From the NCBI RefSeq assembly GCF_021440085.1, contig NZ_JAKCPW010000007.1, positions 124,001 through 188,000 of the forward strand: a stretch of 64,000 nt of DNA, in the 5' to 3' direction. This DNA comes from Dyadobacter sp. CY261. GTDB lineage: Bacteria; Bacteroidota; Bacteroidia; Cytophagales; Spirosomataceae. Below, in pieces: positions 1-7,390 of this stretch; the first letter of the stretch is position 1; the number at the start of each line of letters is the position of its first letter. The notes beneath the pieces are model-generated. The model was not told the origin of the DNA. It saw nothing but the letters and a program-made list of their open reading frames with translations, and made no database searches. A program made the position numbers and the translations under genes.

Positions 1-1
1 T

Positions 2-562
2 TTCGTTGACGTCAACGGGGACCATATCGTAGACGAAAAAGACCGGGTAAACATCGGGAATCCAAACCCGAAAGTACTGCTGGGGTTCAATTTGGGTGTC
101 AGCTACAAAGGTTTTAATCTTTCGACCGTTTTCAGCGGCTCTTTGGGACACCAGGTTTATGATGCCATGATGGTGCGCGGGATCGACCCGACCCAGAGTG
201 GCAATATGGACGCGATATCGTACGAAAGGTGGACAGGGGAAGGTTCAACAAATAAATATCCCAGGATGTCGACCATTCGTGCCAACAACAATTACCGTGT
301 TTCGGAGCTGGGCCTTAAAAATGGAGATTATGTGAGAATGAAAGATGCGACCCTCGGATACACAATCCCTGAGTTTGCATCCAGGAAAATGGGTATGTCC
401 CGCCTGAGGCTGTATTTATCCGGACGTAATCTTTTGACATTCACGAAGTTTGATGGCGTTGATCCGGAAGAAAGCGGTAGCGACAATTTGAACCGGGGTG
501 TAATCCTGAATAACACGCCTCAGTCCAAAAGCCTTGTATTTGGAGTTGATATCACATTCTAA
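2..562 (+). CDS. SusC/RagA-family TonB-linked outer-membrane protein, C-terminal part
   Basis: The frame is open at the left edge, so only the last 186 residues are visible. This is the end of a 22-strand TonB-dependent barrel that, with a SusD lipoprotein, imports oligosaccharides or other large nutrients. The visible start has an acidic DVNGD...DEKDR loop, the usual EF-hand-like turn of SusC barrels. It is followed by alternating barrel strands, the conserved RLYLSGRNLLTFTKFDG segment near the end, and a terminal strand ending in aromatic F (GVDITF), the signal for barrel assembly. The SusD partner begins 21 bases downstream, so the two form one operon. Substrate cannot be told from this fragment. 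Confidence 0.93.
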   Translation, partial: FVDVNGDHIVDEKDRVNIGNPNPKVLLGFNLGVSYKGFNLSTVFSGSLGHQVYDAMMVRGIDPTQSGNMDAISYERWTGEGSTNKYPRMSTIRANNNYRVSELGLKNGDYVRMKDATLGYTIPEFASRKMGMSRLRLYLSGRNLLTFTKFDGVDPEESGSDNLNRGVILNNTPQSKSLVFGVDITF

Positions 563-583
563 AACAATCTAGCCTTACTTAAA

Positions 584-2050
584 ATGAAAAACTATACAAT
601 ATTGGTAGTAATTGGGCTACTGCTTTTTTCTTGTGATAGTATCCTCGACCAGCAGTTGGTGGGTAGCCGCACGGACGAAGATTACTGGCAGACCGAGGCC
701 GACTTGCGGGATGCGATTGCTGGTGTATACGGGCCTTGGGCCACGCGCGCATTAGGTATGGACGAGCTCTTTTTCGACAATCAGAGTGACGATCACTGGC
801 GGGCCGGTGACCATGCCGAGGACGAAGAAATCGAAACCTACAACACCGATCCGTCCAATTCTAAAATTAAGGATACCTATCAATATAAATACGAGGTGAT
901 CAGCCGGGCGAACGGTGTGATTATCAATGGGCCAAAAGTAAAAGCAGCCGGTGCCATCAGCGACGAATCCTACAATTCCATTATGGGGCAAGCTTACTTC
1001 CTGCGGGCTTACGCTTATTACAGGTTGTATATTATTCATGGACAGGTCCCTATCATTAAAGAAGAAAATGTCTTGAAAAACGAATATAATCTGCCCAAGT
1101 GCGAGTCACCGGAGGTTTTGGCAAAGTTCATTTTGGAAGACCTGAATACCGCTGTCGGCCTGTTGCCCTTGCGCAATGTTGCTGGCAGCGTAGGGAAGGG
1201 AGCGGCCTGGGCGCTGATGACTTCTGTTTATATGAGTCTGGCGAAAAATTATGCAGACAGTGAGAACCTGAACCTGGCTATTGCCAGCGGAAAGAACGTA
1301 ATTGATAACTACCCACTGGCCAGCGATTACCTGACGCTTTTCAGAACAGGAAATGAGAATATCGGGGAAAATCTTTTTCTGATGATGAACGATATGTCCT
1401 GGATCAACCAGGAACTGATGTCAAAACACCGTGGGCCCCGGCCTTGGGGTATGTATGGTTTCAATGAACCAATGACTGATCTGGTGAAGGAGTTTGAAAA
1501 GGGTGATAAGCGTAAAACGACAACGATTGTTTCCGACGGGGAGTTTGTTAGCCAGGCCGGTGTAAGGGTTGAACACATTCCCGGGCTTTCTAACACAGGT
1601 CACAGTTATTTTAAATTTATGGATTGGGTTACTCCCGAAACATTTAACCATGGGCTCAACATTCCTTTTCTGAGGGCGGCGGAAACTTATCTTTTAGTTG
1701 CGGAGGCCAAGATTCGGCTCAACGGTAAGGGCGCAGGAGATGCCGAAATTAATCTGATACGAAAAAGGGCAGGCCTTAATCCGGTCGCTGGCGCAGATAT
1801 CCATGCGTTGATCCACGAATCAAGGGTCGAGCTGGCAGGGGAAAATTGCAGGTACCAGAATTTGTTGCGTTGGGACAAAGCGGGGATTTACGACCTTACA
1901 ACCTTTTTGTTGAAGACGGAAAAAGTATTTCCCGCGGATATAGGAAGAACTAAATGGGTGAGGCCCAAAAACTACTATCAACCGTTGCCACAAATAGAAA
2001 TAGATAATTCAGACGGCGTGCTTCTGCAAAATCCCGAGTGGGCAAATTAA
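584..2050 (+). CDS. RagB/SusD family nutrient-binding outer-membrane lipoprotein
   Basis: The 488-residue protein starts with a lipoprotein signal (LLLFSC, lipidated Cys17). It has the helical TPR-like SusD fold: the N-terminal TEADLRDAIAGVYGPW segment, the AYYRLYIIHGQVPII helix pair near residue 145, and the C-terminal module ending QNPEWAN that closes most SusD proteins. It sits on the cell surface as a lid over the preceding SusC barrel and binds substrate. Length is normal for the family. No neighbouring glycosidase shows within the window, so the ligand is unknown. Confidence 0.95.
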   Translation: MKNYTILVVIGLLLFSCDSILDQQLVGSRTDEDYWQTEADLRDAIAGVYGPWATRALGMDELFFDNQSDDHWRAGDHAEDEEIETYNTDPSNSKIKDTYQYKYEVISRANGVIINGPKVKAAGAISDESYNSIMGQAYFLRAYAYYRLYIIHGQVPIIKEENVLKNEYNLPKCESPEVLAKFILEDLNTAVGLLPLRNVAGSVGKGAAWALMTSVYMSLAKNYADSENLNLAIASGKNVIDNYPLASDYLTLFRTGNENIGENLFLMMNDMSWINQELMSKHRGPRPWGMYGFNEPMTDLVKEFEKGDKRKTTTIVSDGEFVSQAGVRVEHIPGLSNTGHSYFKFMDWVTPETFNHGLNIPFLRAAETYLLVAEAKIRLNGKGAGDAEINLIRKRAGLNPVAGADIHALIHESRVELAGENCRYQNLLRWDKAGIYDLTTFLLKTEKVFPADIGRTKWVRPKNYYQPLPQIEIDNSDGVLLQNPEWAN

Positions 2051-2078
2051 CGGGGTAGAGGTGTTGCATTCATAAAAG

Positions 2079-2170
2079 TTGAACGCTAACCGGCTACCGG
2101 GCCCGACTTACATCTTGGTTCCAGGATGCTGGGCGGGCCCGAAGGGTTTCCATCTGCAAGATGCCCCAAG
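2079..2170 (+). pseudogene. possible alpha/beta-hydrolase N-terminal relic
   Basis: After the SusD gene a short frame opens at a TTG and reads PTYILVPGCWAGPKGF. This resembles the first strand and oxyanion loop of small alpha/beta hydrolases (T-Y/F-V-L-V-x-G-x-W-x-G). The similarity stops after about 20 residues and the frame ends within the neighbouring gene's 3' part. I read it as a remnant, but it is short enough to be chance. Confidence 0.3.
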
Positions 2171-2194
2171 CCGCCGATGTTTTTTAAATAATAT

Positions 2195-2800
2195 CTACTT
2201 CGGAAAGTTTGGGTCCGCTTTTACTTTCCGGATCTGCCTTAAATGTCTGTCAACATGCCCCCATTGATAGATATATACCTGATGCATATTTCTTGGGTTC
2301 GGCGTAGCTGTCAGCTCAAAGTGTGCCCTCATATCTACTTCTGTCTTTTTTAAAAACGCAACGTTCTGCTCACGGCGGCTCAGAAAAAACTTAAGATTAT
2401 CCTTTCCTTTGATAAAACCTGTCGGAACGGAAATATCTGCTGCCACGTGGGGATTTGTTTCCATAATAAATTCCGAATAGTAGCTGTCGGGCCTGGTCGA
2501 TTTGTTCAGTTCCGGTTGCGGCTTACTCCGCGTCCCCATGCTGATTTCCCGCGCCCAGATAATTTCCCATAAGGCGAGGTGTTCCACAATTTCCCCGATA
2601 GACCACCGATCCGCAGACTCGCGAAATGCCCATTGTTCGGGTGTGAGATTTTCAGTTTCTTTTACCAATTCATCGCGGGTCCGATTGAACTGGTCGATGG
2701 TGAACTGACGGTCTGTTTCTGTCCAGAGCTTTTCCTGCCCGAAAGACGGAAACGTTAGACAAATGAATAAGAGCAAGCTAAAATAGTTTAAACGCTTCAT
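2195..2800 (-). CDS. DinB-superfamily protein with signal peptide
   Basis: The start is set at 2800, where MKRLNYFSLLLFICLTFPSFG gives a clean signal peptide; a longer frame upstream lacks one. The mature part is a DinB-like four-helix bundle: FTIDQFNRTRDELVKE, then ENLTPEQWAFRE, DRWSIGEIVEHLALWE with the metal-ligand-type His in the middle helix, and a C-terminal HVDRHLRQIRKVK helix supplying further His residues. Proteins of this fold bind a divalent metal and some transfer thiols, but the export signal implies a periplasmic role that is not defined. About 201 residues. It is transcribed alone, convergent with the SusD operon. Confidence 0.82.
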   Translation of the reverse strand: MKRLNYFSLLLFICLTFPSFGQEKLWTETDRQFTIDQFNRTRDELVKETENLTPEQWAFRESADRWSIGEIVEHLALWEIIWAREISMGTRSKPQPELNKSTRPDSYYSEFIMETNPHVAADISVPTGFIKGKDNLKFFLSRREQNVAFLKKTEVDMRAHFELTATPNPRNMHQVYIYQWGHVDRHLRQIRKVKADPNFPK

Positions 2801-3035
2801 TTCCTGTTGGTTTATAGATTTGCCCAAAACTAAATGGAAATCAAAGCTCAACAGGAGGCATTTGTGCAAACGGTAGAACTATTGAGCAAACGGAGGCGGT
2901 TACGCTGCACATACGTCGAGCTCAGCCCAGCGCTGTGATACTATCAAAAGCTTTCTCGGCATCTGGGCCAGCATGCAAACTTGAATGTCTGGCACGGTAT
3001 TCGTTCGGGTTTGGCTGAAACAAACTATAATCAAC

Positions 3036-3491
3036 ATGGCAACTATTGAAAGTGCAAATGGTATCCTCAGCGATCTGATTGAAATTAATAATGACCGGGT
3101 AGCTGGCTTTGACAAAGTGATTGAAGATATCAATGATGAAAATGTAGATTTGAAAACGCTCTTTGCAGAATATGCCCAGCAAAGCCGTAAAAATGTGCAG
3201 GAGCTTTCTGCAATAGCCGGTTCTGCCCCGCATCTGGAAGACGATAAAAGTGTTAGTGGCGCGCTGCACCGGGTGTGGATCGACGTGAAATCCTTGTTTG
3301 GCGGAAGCGATCGGGCTAGCATCTTGTCGGAAGCCGAACGTGGTGAAGATGCGATTAAAAAAGCATATCAGGATGCTTTGAGCAGCAGCGAACTCCCTTT
3401 GCAAGCGCAGGAAATTGTGAGAAGCCAGGCGCAGGGGATCAACGCGGCACACGACAAGATCAAAGCTTTACGCGACGTAGCAAAAGCTTAA
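3036..3491 (+). CDS. PA2169-like four-helix-bundle protein (DUF2383 type)
   Basis: The start at 3036 (MATIESANGILSDLIEINNDRVAGFDKVIED) matches the family's usual N-terminus; an upstream start would add an unlikely leader. The 151 residues are entirely helical: IEINNDRVAGFDKVIED, LKTLFAEYAQQSRKNVQEL, a GALHRVWIDVKSLFGG turn and AERGEDAIKKAYQDAL. This ferritin-like bundle is common in Bacteroidota and associated with stress, but no reaction is established. The gene stands alone and ends in a strong terminator. The 3' end is tandemly duplicated for 22 bases across the stop codon. Confidence 0.85.
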   Translation: MATIESANGILSDLIEINNDRVAGFDKVIEDINDENVDLKTLFAEYAQQSRKNVQELSAIAGSAPHLEDDKSVSGALHRVWIDVKSLFGGSDRASILSEAERGEDAIKKAYQDALSSSELPLQAQEIVRSQAQGINAAHDKIKALRDVAKA

Positions 3492-3521
3492 TTGTAACAT
3501 AGCAAAAGCTTAGTTGTAAAG
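3478..3521 (+). repeat. tandem 22-base duplication across the stop codon
   Basis: Two adjacent copies, 3478-3499 and 3500-3521, read nearly the same: both contain TAGCAAAAGCTTA followed by TTGTAA and differ at about three positions. The first copy carries the last codons and stop of the upstream gene. A slippage or short duplication event is the simplest explanation. Confidence 0.75.
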
Positions 3522-3525
3522 TACC

Positions 3526-3563
3526 AAAGAAGAGCTGCCTTGTAAAGGGCGGCTCTTCTTTTA
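3526..3563 (+). terminator. rho-independent terminator
   Basis: A 14-base stem pairs AAAGAAGAGCTGCC at 3526-3539 with GGCGGCTCTTCTTT at 3548-3561, with one wobble and an 8-base loop, ending in a T run. It lies 34 bases past the stop of the four-helix-bundle gene. Confidence 0.85.
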
Positions 3564-4153
3564 GTAACATCCACACAAAAGATCGTCGGTGCAAAAAAGA
3601 CATCGAAGACAGTTTGCTGGAAATTAAGCATATGGCAGAGCTGACAGCATTGAAAGCTCAAACTAAATGGATATCATAAGATTATGACCATTCACACCGA
3701 ATGATGTAGTTTACAAAAACATTAACCGGCCTTGACTCCACGTCTCATATGAGTATGATCTCCGTCAGTTGTGGTAATGACCGGGTTAACCGGAAGTCCT
3801 GTCTTGGGACTTTCCAATACGGTGCCCACAGGCACCTTGCCTGCGCCGGTTACAAATAGCCCCGCAGGTCGGGTAGTTTATAACCTTTCGGATGAAATAG
3901 TTTGATCCTCCGTCCATACCATACAGTTAAACGCTCTTGGTCCGGAGGCACCCCAGGGCGAATGATGATCGTTGTACGGTACTTTGGCAATCAAATGACA
4001 GTGACTTCCACTAGTGGTAGAACAATAGAAAAAGCTTAAATTGGATCGGGTTCTTTAAGACTTGCAAATAGAAGTATATTTCTGCGCCCGGGGCGCTGGC
4101 CTTTCTCGGGCCGTGTGATGTCGCTTGGTTGTATTTTGGAGAGTAACTGATAT
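3564..4153. other. intergenic region holding degenerate coding sequence
   Basis: No intact gene is seen in these 590 bases. The left 150 bases show nothing I can assign. From 3722 to about 4045 the minus strand carries broken coding sequence, described separately as a tail-collar relic. The right end is the leader of the small membrane protein at 4154. Confidence 0.6.
3722..4045 (-). pseudogene. relic of a phage tail-collar-type protein
   Basis: On the minus strand, 3722-3905 reads KGYKLPDLRGY and then, after a one-base deletion, VTGAGKVPVGTVLESPKTGL and ITTTDGDHTH before a stop at 3722. LPDLRG followed by F-V-x-G and a His-rich C-terminus is the hallmark of the tail-collar domain at the tips of phage tail fibres and related contractile particles. 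The preceding stretch in another frame (VPYNDHHSPWGASGPRAFN) also looks coding but I do not recognise it. At least one frameshift and no start codon make it a pseudogene. Confidence 0.55.
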
Positions 4154-4429
4154 ATGGAACAGACGCAGCAGCGAGAGAAAAAATGGGGTTTGTGGCTTTA
4201 TATGCTGAATTTTTTCAGCCTGGATTCAATTTTCCGGTTACTACTCCGAACGGTACTGCATAGTGACGAGAATTCATTTGGCCACCATCTTATTTCGTTT
4301 TTAATTGCGATTGGTTTGACTATTGGAATCTTCTATGCACTTCGGTATCGTCCTTGGAAAGTTAAGGTCTGGACAACCGGCGCTATTATCATCATCTCGC
4401 TATTAGCGCGTATTTTAAGTGCTATGTAG
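4154..4429 (+). CDS. small two-helix membrane protein, unknown
   Basis: I do not recognise this 91-residue protein. A basic N-terminus (QQREKKWGLW) leads into an amphipathic segment. Two hydrophobic helices follow, near residues 48-62 (LISFLIAIGLTIGIF) and 74-90 (TTGAIIIISLLARILSA), joined by a basic loop RYRPWKVKVW, so the loop is probably cytoplasmic. It stands alone between a degenerate region and a convergent gene. It is plausible as a real gene because hydrophobicity is well organised, but there is no family support. Confidence 0.5.
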   Translation: MEQTQQREKKWGLWLYMLNFFSLDSIFRLLLRTVLHSDENSFGHHLISFLIAIGLTIGIFYALRYRPWKVKVWTTGAIIIISLLARILSAM

Positions 4430-4529
4430 CATCATTGCATCTGTCAACTTAATAAGCAGGCTTTCCAGATTACAAATAACAATCGCTATGACATTTACTG
4501 CGCTGCGTGCTCAGCTGCGCTGGCAGGAC

Positions 4530-4580
4530 AAAAGCAACAATTGCCATTCTTTCACAATCTAAAAGAATGGCAATTGTTGC
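4530..4580 (-). terminator. strong terminator with 19-bp perfect stem
   Basis: GCAACAATTGCCATTCTTT at 4534-4552 is the exact reverse complement of 4562-4580, with a 9-base loop. On the minus strand the stem is followed by TTTTG, and it begins 10 bases past the stop of the flavin monooxygenase gene, so it ends that transcript. Such a long perfect arm is unusual for a terminator of this size. Confidence 0.8.
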
Positions 4581-4590
4581 CAGGCCAAGA

Positions 4591-5613
4591 TTAGCGCCAC
4601 CCCAGTCCGGGGGCCACATGCTTTAAAATGGAAGACAGCACATGCACGTTGTAATCAACTCCTAATGTATTGGGTATTGTCAAAAGAACCGTGTCCGCTT
4701 CCTGAATGGCTTCATCCTCTGCCAATTGTTTTATGAGTTGCTCTGGTTCCGCAGCATAACTTCTACCGAAAATCGCGCGTTTGTCCTGTTCAATCATTCC
4801 AATTTTGTCGCGCCGATCGGCTTCCTGGCCAAAGAAATAGCGGTCTTGATCGGTCACCAAAGCAAAAATAGACCGACTTACCGAAATTCTCGGCTCACGC
4901 TGGTGTCCGGCGTTTTTCCAGGCTTCTTTATACAACCTGATTTGCTCGGCTTGCTGCACATGAAAGGGCTTGCCGCTTTCATCGATTTTTAAAGTTGAGC
5001 TTTGAAGGTACATTCCGTTTTCGGCCGCCCAAACAGCAGTGGCATTAGAAGCGGCTCCCCACCAAATACGTTCCCGCAGTCCTTCTGAGTATGGTTCCAG
5101 CCTTAGTAAGCCCGGTGGGTTCGGAAACATCGGGTACGGATTTGGCTGCGCAAATCCTACACCTTTGAGCTTATCAAGGAATTCCAACGCCTTGCGACGC
5201 CCCATATCTCCGTCGGTTTCTCCGTCAGCAGGTTCATACCCAAAATAGCGCCACCCATCGATTACCTGTTCCGGCGAACCTCTACTGATTCCCAACTGCA
5301 GTCGCCCCTCCGAAATTAAATCCGCAGCGCCGGCATCTTCCACCATGTACAGTGGATTTTCATAACGCATGTCGATTACACCTGTCCCAATTTCTATCTT
5401 GCTTGTCTTGGCACCGATAGCGGAAAGCAAAGGGAATGGCGATGCTAACTGAGCTGCAAAATGATGTACGCGGAAATAAGCGCCGTCTAAACCGATTTCT
5501 TCGGCAGCAACCGCCAGGTCAATAGATTGAAGCAACGTGTCACTCGCTGTCCGGGTCCTGTAAGCCTGGTGGTTAGACCAATGCCCGAACGATAAAAATC
5601 CTATTTTCTTCAT
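4591..5613 (-). CDS. LLM-class flavin-dependent oxidoreductase (luciferase-like monooxygenase)
   Basis: The start is placed at 5613 (MKKIGFLSFGHW); this beta-strand opening is normal for the family, while the longer frame adds a charged leader. The 340-residue TIM barrel shows EEIGLDGAYFRVHHFA near residue 40, KIEIGTGVIDMRYENPLYMVEDA near 75-100 and LQLGISRGSPEQ near 110, the flavin-binding pattern of bacterial luciferase relatives. It would use reduced FMN or F420 supplied by a reductase. The substrate is unknown. Pirin and HxlR genes lie upstream, so an oxidative or quinone stress role is plausible. Confidence 0.9.
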   Translation of the reverse strand: MKKIGFLSFGHWSNHQAYRTRTASDTLLQSIDLAVAAEEIGLDGAYFRVHHFAAQLASPFPLLSAIGAKTSKIEIGTGVIDMRYENPLYMVEDAGAADLISEGRLQLGISRGSPEQVIDGWRYFGYEPADGETDGDMGRRKALEFLDKLKGVGFAQPNPYPMFPNPPGLLRLEPYSEGLRERIWWGAASNATAVWAAENGMYLQSSTLKIDESGKPFHVQQAEQIRLYKEAWKNAGHQREPRISVSRSIFALVTDQDRYFFGQEADRRDKIGMIEQDKRAIFGRSYAAEPEQLIKQLAEDEAIQEADTVLLTIPNTLGVDYNVHVLSSILKHVAPGLGWR

Positions 5614-5730
5614 CAAGCGTCCCCAGGTTCGTATTTTTTCAGAATCAGTCTGCAATTTAAAAGATTATTTCACTTTATATGTTTCGCCTAAATTACCCTT
5701 ACACGTGTTTGGGGGAGATAAGGCAACCTC

Positions 5731-6441
5731 TTAAAGAATGGTCTCGGTCAGGATCATATCTGAGGTGGCCGACAGGGAGCTCACTGCCAGAGCGTTGGTG
5801 TCGGTAACAAAGGCCGTGTCATGCTTTTGCAATTCAACGCCGTTGATCGTAACGCCTCCTTGAAGCACATAAATCAGTACCCCGTTTTGACCATCATTTA
5901 ATCGATATGTGTAGGGGCGATCCTGTTGAATGCCTGTCTGATATATCCATACATCCTGGTGGATCGTCAACGAATCGGCGGCACCATCCGGCGAAACGAG
6001 CAGTTTCTCTCCTGCTCTGTCAGACATTTGCCCGAATTTTAGCACTTGCACCGACGGCATCAAATCAAGCTCGCGGGGTGCCACCCATATCTGCAAATGT
6101 CGTGCATTGTCGGTATCCGAAACATTGCCCCCTTCATGATGTAAACCTTTTCCGCTGCTGATCAATTGCACATCACCGGCATGGTACTCCTCATGCGCTC
6201 CCAGTGTATCCCGGTGTGATTCGGTGCCGGAAATCATCACCGTAACAATCTCCACATTTTTATGCGGGTGCATGCCCAGATGGCTTTTCGGGTACAGGAT
6301 ATCATCGTTAAAAACATAGAGTGCCCCGAAGCTCTGCGGCAGCTTCGTACTGGTCATTCCGTTGCTGAACAAGGTGCAGCCTTCGAATACTGCGTTCCGC
6401 ATTTGTCCGCGGTCTGCCGATTTTAATATTTGGATTTTCAT
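5731..6441 (-). CDS. pirin family protein (quercetinase-like bicupin)
   Basis: The 236-residue bicupin has the pirin signature: FNDDILYPKSHLGMHPHKNVEIVTVMISG, with the metal-binding HPHKN-E motif near residues 58-64, then H-x-D-T-L-G and GLHHEGG with the last His ligand. The second cupin (DVWIYQTGIQQ and GVLIYVLQGGVTING) lacks a clear metal site. Such proteins are cytosolic; some are quercetin dioxygenases and others act as redox sensors. It lies directly behind a truncated DoxX gene and a divergent HxlR regulator, a common redox-stress set. Confidence 0.92.
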   Translation of the reverse strand: MKIQILKSADRGQMRNAVFEGCTLFSNGMTSTKLPQSFGALYVFNDDILYPKSHLGMHPHKNVEIVTVMISGTESHRDTLGAHEEYHAGDVQLISSGKGLHHEGGNVSDTDNARHLQIWVAPRELDLMPSVQVLKFGQMSDRAGEKLLVSPDGAADSLTIHQDVWIYQTGIQQDRPYTYRLNDGQNGVLIYVLQGGVTINGVELQKHDTAFVTDTNALAVSSLSATSDMILTETIL

Positions 6442-6445
6442 GGTT

Positions 6446-6631
6446 TCAAAAGATGTGTGAAGCTACTGTGACCAACAATGCACCAATGAATCGGGGGAAA
6501 TACACCGATTGATCCTGGGTGATATTGCCTGTTCTGACCATTTCTTCTTGCCACATTTTAAGTTTCCTAATGCCGGGCATCAGGAAAAACAGGGGTGAAA
6601 CAGCCCGTAAAATCCATAAGTAAGTTTCCAT
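6446..6631 (-). pseudogene. truncated DoxX-like membrane protein gene
   Basis: From the ATG at 6631 the frame gives 61 residues: LWILRAVSPLFFLMPGIRKL, EEMVRTGNITQ and FPRFIGALLVTV. This follows the first half of DoxX-like proteins (a helix with a G-x-x-K-L end, then an F-I-G-A-L second helix). The family normally has four helices in about 120 residues; here the frame stops four bases from the pirin gene. It looks like a 3' deletion that removed helices 3 and 4, so it is probably non-functional. Confidence 0.6.
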
Positions 6632-6677
6632 ATCTATCTGTTCTACATTAATGTGCAATGATAAGCCTGATATGATA

Positions 6678-6713
6678 TACTTTTGTTATCGGTTACATAT
6701 AGTATACCGATAA
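6678..6713 (+). promoter_or_regulatory. HxlR promoter -7 box and palindromic operator
   Basis: TACTTTTG at 6678-6685 fits the Bacteroidota -7 box TAnnTTTG. It is followed at once by TTATCGGT (6686-6693), 12 bases and the exact reverse complement ACCGATAA (6706-6713). Placed at the expected transcription start between the doxX relic and the hxlR gene, the palindrome is a good candidate for the binding site of the regulator itself. No good -33 TTG element was found. Confidence 0.6.
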
Positions 6714-6724
6714 TAAAATGTAGC

Positions 6725-7063
6725 ATGGAGCAATTAAGCAAACAGGAATGCAGCCGCAACCGAAGGGCTGTACAGGATACGCTCGATCTGATCGGAGGAA
6801 AATGGAAGGTGCTGATTCTACTGACACTCAAAGAGCGGCCCTACCGGTTCAAAGCCCTGGCTCAGGAAATTGGCATTTCGCCCCGGATGCTTTCCAGAGA
6901 ATTGCAGGATATGGAAATAAACAAACTCCTGGACCGCACCGTGATCGACGCTAAACCCATTGGTGTCGAGTATTCCATTACCGACTATGGCCGCACGTTT
7001 GGTCAGATTATCGAAGCCATGCGGGATTGGGGGCTCAACCACCGCAGGGAAATATTTCAATAG
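6725..7063 (+). CDS. HxlR-family winged-helix transcriptional regulator
   Basis: The start at 6725 (MEQLSKQECSRNRRAVQDTLDLIGGKWKV) matches family N-termini; a Cys near residue 8 is typical for redox or quinone sensors of this group. The 112 residues contain the winged helix: LDLIGGKWKVLILLTL, RFKALAQEIGISPRMLSRELQDMEINKLL, then the wing VEYSITDYG. It probably represses itself and the divergent doxX relic and pirin genes through the palindrome at 6686-6713. Cytosolic dimer. The Cys-based sensing is an inference. Confidence 0.9.
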   Translation: MEQLSKQECSRNRRAVQDTLDLIGGKWKVLILLTLKERPYRFKALAQEIGISPRMLSRELQDMEINKLLDRTVIDAKPIGVEYSITDYGRTFGQIIEAMRDWGLNHRREIFQ

Positions 7064-7242
7064 TTTGAAGTCAGGAAAAACGCCAATCCCTGTCTGCCAC
7101 GGTTATGTACTTGCCGTGACGCCGTTGTCAACCGGCTTGTCAAAATTACCATCCAGGGGAATGCATCGCTTTCCTGACAAATGATGATTCCCGTCAGCAG
7201 AAATCGTCTCTAGAAAATATGTTTTATAAGCCTTGTAATAAT

Positions 7243-7274
7243 GGACATACATTGTCCGAAATCGTACATTTCGG
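7243..7274 (+). promoter_or_regulatory. overlapping palindromes, possible enhancer-binding site
   Basis: GGACA-TACAT-TGTCC at 7243-7257 overlaps CCGAAAT-CGTAC-ATTTCGG at 7256-7274; both arm pairs are perfect. The cluster lies about 50-75 bases upstream of a sigma-54-like promoter, the normal position for an NtrC-type activator. Confidence 0.5.
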
Positions 7275-7319
7275 CTAGCTTAACGGCCTTCCGGTCATTA
7301 TAGCCTAGTTTTAGGATAG

Positions 7320-7335
7320 TGGTATGATAATTGAA
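7320..7335 (+). promoter_or_regulatory. candidate sigma-54 promoter
   Basis: TGGTATGATAATTGA has the -24 GG at 7321-7322 and the -12 GA at 7333-7334 with exactly 10 bases between, in a TGGyAyr-n4-TTG context. The last base of TTGC is replaced by A, so the match is good but not perfect. It would start transcription about 45 bases before the permease start codon. Confidence 0.45.
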
Positions 7336-7390
7336 TCAGTAGGGTAGGAAACCTCTGTTGGGTGTAACCAAAGCATCACGATTGACGAAT

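Larger units (their letters stand above)
7064..7390. other. long leader and regulatory region of the permease gene
   Basis: No gene is seen. The right part carries two overlapping inverted repeats at 7243-7274 and a sigma-54-like promoter at 7320-7335, both entered separately. The left 180 bases show no structure I can support. Confidence 0.6.

Noticed and set aside
2100..2141. CGGGCCCG repeats as a possible insertion-sequence end
   Set aside because: The 8-base motif is itself a palindrome and occurs in high-GC sequence by chance; no transposase is nearby.
2922..3452. 176-codon open frame on the minus strand
   Set aside because: Antisense to the four-helix-bundle gene, whose family match is clear and whose terminator is on the plus strand.
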